A stretch of 64,000 nucleotides of DNA. Source: Flavobacterium album (GTDB lineage Bacteria; Bacteroidota; Bacteroidia; Flavobacteriales; Flavobacteriaceae). The notes beneath the pieces were generated by a model that made no database searches, had not been told where the DNA came from, and saw nothing but the letters and a program-made list of their open reading frames with translations. Location of the stretch: positions 509,001-573,000 of the forward strand of contig NZ_CP029186.1 of assembly GCF_003096035.1 (NCBI RefSeq), in the 5' to 3' direction. A program made the translations under genes and the position numbers. Below are positions 16,170-23,132 of this stretch, piece after piece. The number at the start of each line of letters is the position of its first letter. Within the stretch, counting starts at the first letter, position 1.

Positions 16170-16930
16170 ATTATTTTATATAAAACCGGCTTGCTTGGGC
16201 TGGCATCATTCTCGAACGAAGCGATCTGCAGGTTCAGGAGGTAGCTGCCATCCGCTACGGTATCGGGTACAAAGATCATTTCAGTTATGGTGGCATCGTG
16301 GCGTGCATCACTGTTGAGGTTGGTCACATCTGTTACATTCCAAAAAGCTTTGTGCGCTACGAGCTTTCCTCCGTCCTCTTCCCTATCCACGCTTGGCAGG
16401 TCGATCAGCAGGTGCTTTATCCCGCTTTCGCGAAGGAACAAGGCAGCCGCTTCTTCCAGATAGGGCGGATTGGTATTGCTGTAGTTCTTTGATCTTTTGT
16501 TTAAATCATTTGGCAATGTGCGGATAACGATGGCTTCAACCGGTTTTCCTACAAGAGCTTTTTCAATCTGTGCTTTTGTTATTAGAAGATCTTCGCCCTG
16601 CGGTTCCGGCTGTATCGAAACCACTTCCGCCAAAAAGAAGAACTGCTTCAGTGCGCGGTTCACACTATAAAAATCTTTGGTGATATGGCCCAGGCATTCG
16701 GTGTGCGTACCGTGACCATGCGGGTTGAAGAAAATATTATTGAAATTGGTCGATGCGCCTTCGCTGACTTTTCCGGTCCAGTCGCCCATTTTTACCGGTT
16801 CGATAACGGGCTTGCTGAGGTACCATGCAATGGGGTTTTCCTCATTATACGTAAGGGGGATCGAGATATCGATGGGTTGTGAAAGGTCGACTTCGAAGGT
16901 TGTGTTGTTGTGGTTTATGGTTGCTTTCAT
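16166..16930 (-). CDS. Cyclase family protein (kynurenine formamidase-like)
   Basis: 254 aa metal-dependent hydrolase of the cyclase/KynB family. The signature metal-binding motif appears as HGHGTHTE (about residues 91-98); a second conserved segment is LLIDLPSVDREEDGGKLVAHKAFW. Bacterial relatives open N-formylkynurenine or related cyclic and amide substrates. No tryptophan-degradation gene is nearby, so the substrate is open. It is the first gene of the operon continuing into DUF4260. A dispersed palindrome fills the gap to hemW upstream. Confidence 0.82.
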   Translation of the reverse strand: MKATINHNNTTFEVDLSQPIDISIPLTYNEENPIAWYLSKPVIEPVKMGDWTGKVSEGASTNFNNIFFNPHGHGTHTECLGHITKDFYSVNRALKQFFFLAEVVSIQPEPQGEDLLITKAQIEKALVGKPVEAIVIRTLPNDLNKRSKNYSNTNPPYLEEAAALFLRESGIKHLLIDLPSVDREEDGGKLVAHKAFWNVTDVTNLNSDARHDATITEMIFVPDTVADGSYLLNLQIASFENDASPSKPVLYKII

Positions 16931-16965
16931 TTGGCCTTATCCTCTGTCGGCCTATCGTAATAGTT

Positions 16966-17045
16966 TGTCATTCTGACGAAGGAAGAATCTCTAGTCATAA
17001 TTAATTTGAGATTTCTCCACTACGCTGCGCTTCGGTCGAAATGAC
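16966..17045. repeat. Dispersed TGTCATTCTGACGAAGG / TCGAAATGACA element
   Basis: An 80-bp imperfect palindrome: TGTCATTCTGACGAAGGAAG with AATCTC on the left and GAGATTTCTCC ... TTCGGTCGAAATGACA on the right. Many Bacteroidota genomes carry near-identical intergenic copies (recollection of the family, no search run). It separates hemW and the cyclase operon and may also work as a transcription stop. Confidence 0.75.
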
Positions 17046-17079
17046 ACACACGATGGCTTAAAAGGAATATATTTTAAGT

Positions 17080-18273
17080 TCAATCCAAATTTAGGAAAAA
17101 CAGGTCACTTGCAATGCCATCGGCCAAAAACTTTCCGCTTTTGGTTGCTTTCAGGATACCGTTGTCGTTGGATAAAAGTCCCTGCTCTATGAATTTTGCG
17201 GCTTCTTTTTCGAGATGGTGCTTGTATATACTACCGATTTCGGTTTCGACCCGCTCCAGTGAAACGCCCCAAATGGTGCGCAGCCCGGTCATGATATACT
17301 CGTTATAGCGGTCGGCAATGCTGAGCTTTTCGGTTTCTGAAGGCAGCTTACCATCCTCCATTGATTTGAGGTAAAGCGTATTGTTGGCAACGTTCCAGCT
17401 GCGGTGCATGCCGTCATAGCTGTGGGCCGATGGGCCGACGCCGATGTACTTTTTGCCAAGCCAATAAGCTGTGTTATTCCGTGAAAAATAACCTTCCTTT
17501 CCAAAGTTGGACAGCTCGTAATGCACAAAACCATTCGCTTCAAGGATATCAACCAGGATCTGGAATTGCTCCTGTGCGGCTTCATCGCTTGGCGCGGAAA
17601 TAATGCCTTTTTTCACGAGGGTATGCAATGCTGTCTTCGGCTCAACGGTCAGGGCATAACTGGATATGTGCGGAATTCCGAACGACAATGCTTTCTCTAC
17701 ATTCTCAATCCAACGCTCGTTGCCCATACCGGGAATGCCATAGATGAGGTCGATGGAAATATTATCGAAATGCTTTACCGCTTCAGCAATGCTCACTTCT
17801 GCCTGAAGCGCATTGTGGGCACGGTTCATCATCTTCAGGTCTTCCTCAAAAAAAGACTGTACGCCAATGCTAAGGCGGTTAACGGGGCTTTGGGATAATT
17901 GGATTATCCTTTCTGCCGAAAGGTCGTCTGGGTTGGCCTCAAGCGTAATTTCGGGATTAGAACCGACAGTATAATTTTGGTAAACCGCATCGATCAGGAA
18001 TTGGATCTCTTCGTTCGAAAGCACCGAAGGCGTACCTCCGCCAAAGTAGATCGTTTCGACAGTTTCATTTTTAAATTCCTCCCGGCGTACGGTGATTTCT
18101 TTGGCTAATGCCAAAACCATCTCATCGCGTTTCTTCATTGAAGTCGAAAAATGGAAGTCGCAATAGTGGCATGCCTGCCTGCAAAACGGGATATGGATGT
18201 AGATGCCCGAAGCCCCCTGACCCCCAAAGGGGGAAAAGGACTGAAAAGCTGTATGTCCACTCTCATTTTCCAT
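17080..18273 (-). CDS. hemW: HemW-like radical SAM protein
   Basis: 397 aa radical SAM protein of the HemW (coproporphyrinogen III oxidase-like) family, now considered a haem chaperone. The cluster motif is C31-x3-C35-x2-C38 in IPFCRQACHYCDFHF, with GGGTPS about 50 residues later and the HemN C-terminal region present. It begins 3 bp after the ruvC stop, so the two are coupled. Residues about 12-22 (SFSPFGGQGAS) are encoded by a copy of the CCCCCTGACCCCCAAAGGGG repeat; relatives usually start directly before the GIYIHIPFC strand, and no alternative start lies downstream of the repeat. Confidence 0.88.
   Translation of the reverse strand: MENESGHTAFQSFSPFGGQGASGIYIHIPFCRQACHYCDFHFSTSMKKRDEMVLALAKEITVRREEFKNETVETIYFGGGTPSVLSNEEIQFLIDAVYQNYTVGSNPEITLEANPDDLSAERIIQLSQSPVNRLSIGVQSFFEEDLKMMNRAHNALQAEVSIAEAVKHFDNISIDLIYGIPGMGNERWIENVEKALSFGIPHISSYALTVEPKTALHTLVKKGIISAPSDEAAQEQFQILVDILEANGFVHYELSNFGKEGYFSRNNTAYWLGKKYIGVGPSAHSYDGMHRSWNVANNTLYLKSMEDGKLPSETEKLSIADRYNEYIMTGLRTIWGVSLERVETEIGSIYKHHLEKEAAKFIEQGLLSNDNGILKATKSGKFLADGIASDLFFLNLD
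18209..18235 (+). repeat. CCCCCTGACCCCCAAAGGGG palindrome, copy A (inside hemW)
   Basis: GAAGCCCCCTGACCCCCAAA followed by GGGGGAA. It encodes part of the HemW N-terminus on the minus strand. The second copy at 18291-18317 is inverted relative to it. Confidence 0.8.
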
Positions 18274-18276
18274 GTT

Positions 18277-18861
18277 CTATCTTCCGGCTACTCCCCCCTT
18301 GGGGGTCGGGGGGCTTATCCTCTCCTCATTCTGCTTTACAAAAGCATCCCAACCGGAATAGCTTTTGCCTGCAACGATCTTTCCGGAGTTGAAGAAATGG
18401 CATACCGCTGCTGCAAGGCCATCGGTACTGTCGAGGTTTTTGGGGAGCTCTTTCAGGCCCAGAAGCTGCTGTAGCATTTTAGCTACCTGTTCTTTACTGG
18501 CGTTCCCGTTACCCGTTATAGCCATTTTTATCTTTTTCGGCTCGTACTCGGTAATGGGGATCTGGCGCGAAAGGCCTGCCGCCATAGCAACACCCTGTGC
18601 CCTGCCCAGCTTGAGCATCGACTGTACGTTCTTGCCGAAAAACGGCGCTTCAATGGCGATCTCATCGGGATGGTGGGTCTCGATCAGCTCAATAGTACGT
18701 TCAAAGATGATGCGCAGCTTTACATAATGGTCGTCGTATTTGCTTAACTGGAGCTCGTTAAGCTGGAGGAATTCCATTTTTTTGTTGATGACCTTTATAA
18801 GGCCGAAACCCATGATGGTCGTACCGGGGTCGATGCCTAATATGATGCGTTCGGTTGCCAA
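18277..18861 (-). CDS. ruvC: Holliday junction resolvase RuvC
   Basis: About 194 aa from the TTG at 18861, placed just before the conserved ATERIILGIDPGTT. RuvC resolves Holliday junctions with RuvAB. The catalytic pattern is visible: Asp in GIDPGT, Glu in IEAPFFGKN, the GRAQGVAMAA helix, and the C-terminal Asp in NLDSTDGLAAAVCH. The last about 12 residues (ISPPTPKGGVAGR) are not RuvC sequence; they are the translation of a dispersed palindrome that also supplies the region of the stop codon. hemW follows after 3 bp. A minus-strand promoter lies within the divergent flippase gene. Confidence 0.9.
   Translation of the reverse strand: MATERIILGIDPGTTIMGFGLIKVINKKMEFLQLNELQLSKYDDHYVKLRIIFERTIELIETHHPDEIAIEAPFFGKNVQSMLKLGRAQGVAMAAGLSRQIPITEYEPKKIKMAITGNGNASKEQVAKMLQQLLGLKELPKNLDSTDGLAAAVCHFFNSGKIVAGKSYSGWDAFVKQNEERISPPTPKGGVAGR
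18291..18317 (-). repeat. CCCCCTGACCCCCAAAGGGG palindrome, copy B (inside ruvC)
   Basis: CTCCCCCCTTGGGGGTCGGG followed by GGGCTTA, the inverse of copy A at 18209-18235. It encodes the RuvC C-terminal extension. Confidence 0.8.
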
Positions 18862-18873
18862 TTTTAAATTCTT

Positions 18874-18881
18874 TACTTTTG
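18874..18881 (+). promoter_or_regulatory. TAnnTTTG -7 box for the flippase-like gene
   Basis: TACTTTTG, with TTG 16 bp upstream (18855-18857). Its predicted start site falls on or next to the ATG at 18887, suggesting a leaderless transcript. Confidence 0.5.
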
Positions 18882-18886
18882 CGGGG

Positions 18887-19849
18887 ATGTTGACCCTCTC
18901 GCGCAAAGCTAAACAATTCCTCGTACTTACGGCCAAACTTTTGATAGTTGGCGGGGCATTTTATTTCATCTACAGCCGCATTGCCGATAATGACCAACTG
19001 GACTGGTCGCGCGTTACCGAGGCTGCTTCGCAAAAAGACGCGACGGTGCTTATATTCGCCATACTGCTGCTCACGTTCCTGAACCGTTTCCTCGAGATAC
19101 TCAAATGGCAAAACCTCGTTTCATGGCTGCTGCCTTTATCGTTGGGCAAAGCAACTGAACAGGTGCTTGCTGCAGTTACCGCTGCGATATTTACACCGAA
19201 CGGCATTGGGGAATATGCTGCGAAGGCGCTTTATTATAAAAAGCAGCAGGCAAAAGACATCATCTTCCTGAACCTTGTATGCAACGGAGCACAGCTCATT
19301 ATAGCAGTATTGGCCGGAATCATTGGGCTGGTTGTTTTTAATGCATTATACCATGTGATGGGAACAGGCACTCTCCTTGCAATAATCGGTGCATTGTTGG
19401 GCGTTTGCGGACTGGTGTTTGCGTCGCGCAACATTACCATCAAAGGCTACTCAATGCAGCGGCTGTTTGCCAAAGTCGGCGAAATGCCAAAAGCCATCCA
19501 CCGTAAAAACATAATATTGGCTATAGGGCGTTACCTGTCTATCATCCACCAGCATTATTTTATATTCCTGCTGTTTGGTGTCGACCTGCCTTATCCGATA
19601 ATGATAAGCGCTATTGCAGGGGTTTATTTCCTTGGGTCATCACTGCCTACATTCCAGCTGCTGGACTTTGCTGTGCGTGGGAGTGTTGCCATAGGGTTCT
19701 TCGGGATACTTGGCGTAAACGAATGGATCGTGGTATTTGCGGCAACACTGCAATGGCTGCTGAATATCGTACTGCCGGTTTCGGTGGGGAGCTATTTTGT
19801 TTTTCGGTTCAGGGCCTCACCCCAGCCCTCTTCAAAGGAGAGGGAGTAG
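18887..19849 (+). CDS. Flippase-like integral membrane protein (UPF0104/LPG synthase TM family)
   Basis: 320 aa from the ATG at 18887; any longer reading would run back through the ruvC start and lacks conservation. About eight transmembrane helices. Landmarks typical of the lysylphosphatidylglycerol synthase TM/UPF0104 family are NRFLEILKWQ, the TPNGIGEYAAKALYY segment, and LDFAVRGSVAIGFFG near the end. The substrate is unknown. The C-terminus (RASPQPSSKERE, then stop) is the translation of the 45-nt dispersed palindrome at 19813-19857, which provides the stop codon. Confidence 0.82.
   Translation: MLTLSRKAKQFLVLTAKLLIVGGAFYFIYSRIADNDQLDWSRVTEAASQKDATVLIFAILLLTFLNRFLEILKWQNLVSWLLPLSLGKATEQVLAAVTAAIFTPNGIGEYAAKALYYKKQQAKDIIFLNLVCNGAQLIIAVLAGIIGLVVFNALYHVMGTGTLLAIIGALLGVCGLVFASRNITIKGYSMQRLFAKVGEMPKAIHRKNIILAIGRYLSIIHQHYFIFLLFGVDLPYPIMISAIAGVYFLGSSLPTFQLLDFAVRGSVAIGFFGILGVNEWIVVFAATLQWLLNIVLPVSVGSYFVFRFRASPQPSSKERE
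18904..18936 (-). promoter_or_regulatory. Promoter of ruvC-hemW, inside the divergent gene
   Basis: On the minus strand TTG (18936-18934), a 22-bp spacer and TAGCTTTG (18911-18904). It lies inside the first codons of the flippase gene and faces its promoter; the two predicted transcripts overlap by about 10 bp. Confidence 0.5.
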
Positions 19850-19857
19850 CTTCACTC
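19813..19857 (+). repeat. 45-nt dispersed palindromic element, copy 2 (coding end of flippase gene)
   Basis: GGCCTCACCCCAGCCCTCTT, then CAAAGGAGAGGGAGTAGC and TTCACTC. It differs from copy 1 at 5841-5885 at three positions. One of these changes (CAG to TAG) creates the stop codon of the flippase-like gene. Confidence 0.85.
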
Positions 19858-19859
19858 GG

Positions 19860-19905
19860 ACCTGCTACTTCCTGCCTCAGACTTCGGACCTCGGACTTTT
19901 TACTT
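19860..19905 (+). repeat. Heptamer-type repeat fragment
   Basis: CCTCAGACTTCGGACCTCGG followed by ACTTTTT, made of units like CGGACCT/CGGACTT as in the hairpins at 31178-31265 and 52261-52397. It lies between the convergent flippase and lipoprotein genes and may act as their terminator. Confidence 0.55.
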
Positions 19906-20376
19906 CACATCTAAAATTACAGGCAGGATAAATTGCGTGGTGACCGGTACGCCTTCTTTTTGGGCAGGCTCTATTTTTGGGAAATCTACCAAACGGGTTT
20001 TAAGGATGCTGTCTATTGTAGTGGTATTGTAGGAAACGCTGTCTGTGGGCATTTCGGGCTCAAATTTCAGTGTGGCATCAGGATATACAGTCACCTTAAC
20101 ATTGATCGTGTCTATTTCGGGATATAGCATAGAGATGGTATCTAGGTCCAGCTTTTCCTGCACCAGCCGCGCCATCAACTCAAAAAAGCATTCTTTTTTC
20201 TGCTCTTTGTCCAGTATAGGATCGCATTCAGCCATCGACGGATAACTGCTCACTTCCTTCCAGTTGATCTCTTTCAGGCGTTTTTGCAGCAGCGCATCCT
20301 CATCGGGCACCTGTTTTTCAAAATACTGGCAGGAGCTTAGGATAAGCAGGGATACTATGGCAATGGTTTTCTTCAT
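19900..20376 (-). CDS. Small lipoprotein with TonB-C-like ending
   Basis: 158 aa. The signal peptide ends in a lipobox (LLILSSC, Cys16). The mature part is acidic and has two further Cys (CDPI and KKECFF). The last about 40 residues (KTRLVDFPKIEPAQKEGVPV then TTQFILPVIL) resemble the end of TonB C-terminal domains, where P-A-x-K-x-G-x-P-V is common, but the domain is too short for a full TonB-C. Probably a periplasmic-face lipoprotein of unknown function. A candidate structured leader lies 50-130 bp upstream. Confidence 0.72.
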   Translation of the reverse strand: MKKTIAIVSLLILSSCQYFEKQVPDEDALLQKRLKEINWKEVSSYPSMAECDPILDKEQKKECFFELMARLVQEKLDLDTISMLYPEIDTINVKVTVYPDATLKFEPEMPTDSVSYNTTTIDSILKTRLVDFPKIEPAQKEGVPVTTQFILPVILDVK

Positions 20377-20424
20377 TCATGCCAAAAATAGCGAAAAATT
20401 ATTTAGCGGGACAAAATGGGCTAA

Positions 20425-20505
20425 AATCAAAAAAGCCCTCCGGTTAAGGAAAGCTTTTCATTGGTCTAACTACTAAACCTACCGCTCGCGCGGCATAAAC
20501 AACAC
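20425..20505 (-). ncRNA. Candidate structured RNA or attenuator
   Basis: On the minus strand three hairpins follow one another: CCGC-GCGA-GCGG (GNRA tetraloop, 20495-20484), GGTTTA-GTAGT-TAGACC, and a terminator AGCTTTCC-TTAACC-GGAGGGCT followed by TTTTT. They lie between the tRNA-Asp terminator and the lipoprotein gene. No known RNA family was recognised and no clear promoter seen; it may be a leader of the lipoprotein gene. Confidence 0.4.
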
Positions 20506-20541
20506 AACTGCATTCTGGTTTTTTCAAAAACCCAATTGGGC

Positions 20542-20568
20542 AAAAAAGCCTTTCTTTACGAAAGGCTT
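20542..20568 (-). terminator. Terminator of tRNA-Asp
   Basis: AAGCCTTTC and GAAAGGCTT (9 bp) around TTTA/C, followed on the minus strand by TTTTTT. Confidence 0.85.
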
Positions 20569-20581
20569 CTCCCAATTTAAG

Positions 20582-20655
20582 CGGTCTGGACGGGACTCGA
20601 ACCCGCGACCCCGTGCGTGACAGGCACGTATTCTAACCAACTGAACTACCAAACC
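20582..20655 (-). tRNA. tRNA-Asp (anticodon GUC)
   Basis: 74 nt. Acceptor stem GGTTTGG/CCAGACC (one G-T pair) with discriminator G, D-arm TAGTTCAGTTGGTTAGAA, anticodon stem CGTGC/GCACG with loop CTGTCAC giving GTC, and T-arm GCGGGTTCGAGTCCCGT. CCA is not encoded. Confidence 0.95.
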
Positions 20656-20673
20656 AGTGCTTTATTGCGGTTG

Positions 20674-20703
20674 CAAATATACAACAGATTTCTATTTATC
20701 CAA
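20674..20703 (-). promoter_or_regulatory. Promoter of tRNA-Asp
   Basis: Minus strand: TTG (20703-20701), a 19-bp spacer, TATATTTG (20681-20674), 19 bp before the tRNA. Same architecture as the tRNA-Leu promoter. Confidence 0.8.
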
Positions 20704-20741
20704 ACGTTTTTGAAACATTTTGAAAATTATTTTTCAGCCCG

Positions 20742-21668
20742 TCAGCCAAACTTTTGTTTTTCAGCAAGGTATGTCGTCAAAATTTTTTCAAATTTTTCAT
20801 CGACAGAGACAGGAACATACTTAATTCTGTACTGTATGCAGGTGTCGGCAACTTTTTTAAAGTAGGCCTCCACAAGCTTTTCATACTCTTCTTTTACGTT
20901 TTCGGCAAAAAGGTTCACCTGCTCCCCACTCTCCAGGTCGATAAATTTGCGTGGCGTGTTGTCAAAATCAAAGCTGAACTCCGTCTTTTTATCGATCACG
21001 TGGAATAAAACCACTTTGTGCTTGTTGTGCTTCAGGTGCTGCAGCGCATTGAACAACGCCTCATCGTTACCCGGCTGGAACATATCGGTAAACAAAATGA
21101 TCATTGAGCGCCTGTGCATCTTCTGGGCTATCTGGTGCAGGAACGTGATCGTGTCGGTGGCTTTTGCCTGACCCGGAGCCGACAATATACCCTCCAGCTT
21201 GTTCAGGAGCATCCGGTGATGCCTTCCGCTGCCTTTTTCGGGCGCGTAGAACTCATACGTATCCGAATAGACACTCAGTCCCACAGCATCGCGCTGGCGC
21301 TTCAGCAGGTCCATCAGCACCGCCGAGGCCAGTACCGAAAACCCGATCTTGTTCTCATAGAACGGCTGCCCGTCCTTCAGCTTCGGATAATGCATCGACG
21401 AGGAATTGTCTACGATAATATGGCAGCGCAGGTTGGTTTCCTCCTCATAGCGCTTGGTGTACAGCCTGTCGGTACGCGCGAACAGCTTCCAGTCGATGTG
21501 CTTGGTGCTCTCCCCTGCATTGTATACCTTGTGCTCGGCAAACTCCGAAGAGAAGCCATGGAACGGGCTCTTGTGCATCCCCGATATAAAGCCTTCCACA
21601 ATCTGGTTGGCCAGCAGCTCCAGATGCGAGAAAGCCGATATCTTTTCTAATTGCTCTTCTATCTTCAT
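20742..21668 (-). CDS. DUF58 domain protein (vWA-like, MoxR-associated type)
   Basis: 308 aa cytoplasmic protein. The DUF58 signature is at about 45-75 (VYNAGESTKHIDWKLFART), followed by a von Willebrand A-like fold with a metal-ion-dependent adhesion site DNSSSM (about 88-93) and the TDMFQPG strand. Relatives normally sit beside a MoxR AAA ATPase and Bat proteins; no such genes are here, so it stands alone. Its promoter-like box ends about 6 bp before the ATG, so the message may be leaderless. Confidence 0.88.
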   Translation of the reverse strand: MKIEEQLEKISAFSHLELLANQIVEGFISGMHKSPFHGFSSEFAEHKVYNAGESTKHIDWKLFARTDRLYTKRYEEETNLRCHIIVDNSSSMHYPKLKDGQPFYENKIGFSVLASAVLMDLLKRQRDAVGLSVYSDTYEFYAPEKGSGRHHRMLLNKLEGILSAPGQAKATDTITFLHQIAQKMHRRSMIILFTDMFQPGNDEALFNALQHLKHNKHKVVLFHVIDKKTEFSFDFDNTPRKFIDLESGEQVNLFAENVKEEYEKLVEAYFKKVADTCIQYRIKYVPVSVDEKFEKILTTYLAEKQKFG

Positions 21669-21673
21669 AATTC

Positions 21674-21700
21674 CAAATGTAGAAATTTTATTCCTAACAA
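21674..21700 (-). promoter_or_regulatory. Promoter of the DUF58 gene
   Basis: Minus strand: TTG (21700-21698), a 16-bp spacer and TACATTTG (21681-21674). The expected start site coincides with the ATG at 21668-21666. Confidence 0.5.
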
Positions 21701-21708
21701 TATATATG

Positions 21709-21920
21709 GAACGCGGATAACACGGATTTAGGCGGATTGACGCGGATTTTTTTGGAGCGGCTGTTTAAGCGCTTTTCCAGGAAAGGCCTGGTCCTGCTGT
21801 CCGCTGTATCCCTCCTGTATCGGAAATACAGGCAGGCAGGTAACATCATGGGCTAAAGAGGGAAAGCTTTGTGTGTCTTTGGGCTTTTAGTGCATCTTTG
21901 CGAAATAGCTGTACACTTCA
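21709..21920. repeat. Cluster of dispersed intergenic repeats
   Basis: Between the DUF58 gene and the Old Yellow Enzyme terminator lie a GCGG-type repeat (GAACGCGGATAACACGGATT then TAGGCGGATTGACGCGGAT, 21709-21746), a hairpin CCTGTAT-CGGA-AATACAGG (21812-21831) in a segment GGCCTGGTCCTGCTGTCCGC familiar from flavobacterial intergenic repeats, and a GTCTTTGG ... CTTTGCGAAAT stretch (about 21873-21907). No gene is present in 21669-21941. Confidence 0.5.
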
Positions 21921-21941
21921 TCTGGAAAATTTGTGGAAAAA

Positions 21942-21963
21942 GAAAAAGCCCCGAAGGGCTTTA
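21942..21963 (-). terminator. Terminator of the Old Yellow Enzyme gene
   Basis: AAGCCC-CGAA-GGGCTT, with TTTTTC following on the minus strand, just beyond the stop at 21967. Confidence 0.8.
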
Positions 21964-21966
21964 CTA

Positions 21967-23031
21967 TTAATACAACGTCCCGGCGCTCGCCGCTTCAAAA
22001 GCTTTCAGTTCATCAAACCGTCCGGCTTTTACTTTCTGCACCCATTCAGGATCCTGCAATAGCGAACGGCCTACAGCCACAAGGTCAAAATCGCCGCGGT
22101 CAAAGCGGCGGAGCAACTCGTCCATACTGGCCGTCCCTGTTCCTTCGCCCTTGCCGAAAAATCCCATTACATCGCCGGTAAGCCCTACAGACCCAACAGT
22201 GATGCTCGGCTGCCCGGTTACTTTTTTCAGCCATCCGGCAAAGTTAAGGTCGCTGCCTTCAAATTCGTTTTCCCAGTACCTGCGCTGTGACCCGTGGAAG
22301 ATATCCACCCCGGCATCAACCAACGGCAGCACCCAATCTTCAAGTTCCTGTGGCGTATGTGCCAGCTTTACAGTATAATCCTGCTGCTTCCATTGCGAAA
22401 GGCGCAGGATAATGACCATATCCGGCCCCACGGCTGCACGCATCGCTTTTACGACTTCCACGGCAAAGCGGCTGCGCTCCTTAATGGTTTTGCCGCCATA
22501 TTCATCCGTGCGGTGGTTGGTGCCTTCCCAAAAGAACTGGTCAATAAGGTAGCCATGCGCGCCATGTATCTCAAATGCGTCAAATCCCAGGTTCTTAGCA
22601 TCCAGGGCGGCATCAGCAAACGCTTTTATGGTATCCTGTATATCCTGTACCGACATGGTATCCGGGCTTTCGAAAGGCGCATCCGGCCTCCATTCGCCGT
22701 AGGGCGTATTGCCAACATGCCATAGCTGCGGCGCGATCTTACCTCCTGCAGCATGTACGCTTTCTACCACATGTTTCCATCCTTTTAGTGCCTGCTCACC
22801 GTAAAAATCAGGTATCGTCTTTATGTTTTTTGACGCAGGACGGTTGATAACAGTACCTTCCGTCAGGATCAGGCCCACACCGGCTGCGGCCCTGCGGGAA
22901 TAGTAATCGGCATTTTGCTGTACCGGTACGCCATTGGCTGTCATGGCACGCGTCATAGGCGCCATCACAAAGCGGTTATCAAGGGTTAAATTCTTGTACT
23001 TAAACGGCATAAAAAGTGAGTCCATATTCAT
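21967..23031 (-). CDS. NADH:flavin oxidoreductase (Old Yellow Enzyme family)
   Basis: 354 aa FMN-dependent TIM-barrel ene-reductase. The start (LFMPFKYKNLTLDNRFVMAPMTRAM) and the active-site segment with H156 and H159 (FEIHGAHGYLIDQFFW) are standard; TNHRTDEYGG and the phosphate-binding VAVGRSLLQDPEW complete the barrel. Such enzymes reduce activated alkenes, quinones or nitro compounds with NAD(P)H. The gene is divergent from an HxlR-type regulator, a frequent pairing in which the regulator senses electrophiles or redox stress and controls the reductase. Confidence 0.9.
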   Translation of the reverse strand: MNMDSLFMPFKYKNLTLDNRFVMAPMTRAMTANGVPVQQNADYYSRRAAAGVGLILTEGTVINRPASKNIKTIPDFYGEQALKGWKHVVESVHAAGGKIAPQLWHVGNTPYGEWRPDAPFESPDTMSVQDIQDTIKAFADAALDAKNLGFDAFEIHGAHGYLIDQFFWEGTNHRTDEYGGKTIKERSRFAVEVVKAMRAAVGPDMVIILRLSQWKQQDYTVKLAHTPQELEDWVLPLVDAGVDIFHGSQRRYWENEFEGSDLNFAGWLKKVTGQPSITVGSVGLTGDVMGFFGKGEGTGTASMDELLRRFDRGDFDLVAVGRSLLQDPEWVQKVKAGRFDELKAFEAASAGTLY

Positions 23032-23059
23032 AAACCTATTGATTTTAAAGATTCTTATG

Positions 23060-23127
23060 CAAAATTACGCCATAATAGTCTACTTTTGTAACCAATGATA
23101 GTTTATACCGGTAACCTTTAAGTAACC
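23060..23127. promoter_or_regulatory. Divergent promoters with three GTAACC sites
   Basis: A minus-strand -7 box TAATTTTG (23067-23060) serves the oxidoreductase; a plus-strand -7 box TACTTTTG (23081-23088) serves the HxlR gene. GTAACC occurs at 23088-23093, 23111-23116 and 23122-23127, spacings of 23 and 11 bp, close to two and one helix turns. They are candidate regulator sites. Confidence 0.45.
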
Positions 23128-23132
23128 ACATA

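Noticed and set aside
18740..18886. An N-terminal extension of the flippase-like protein
   Set aside because: It runs antisense through the start of ruvC and upstream of the probable promoter. The extra residues have no membrane-protein character.
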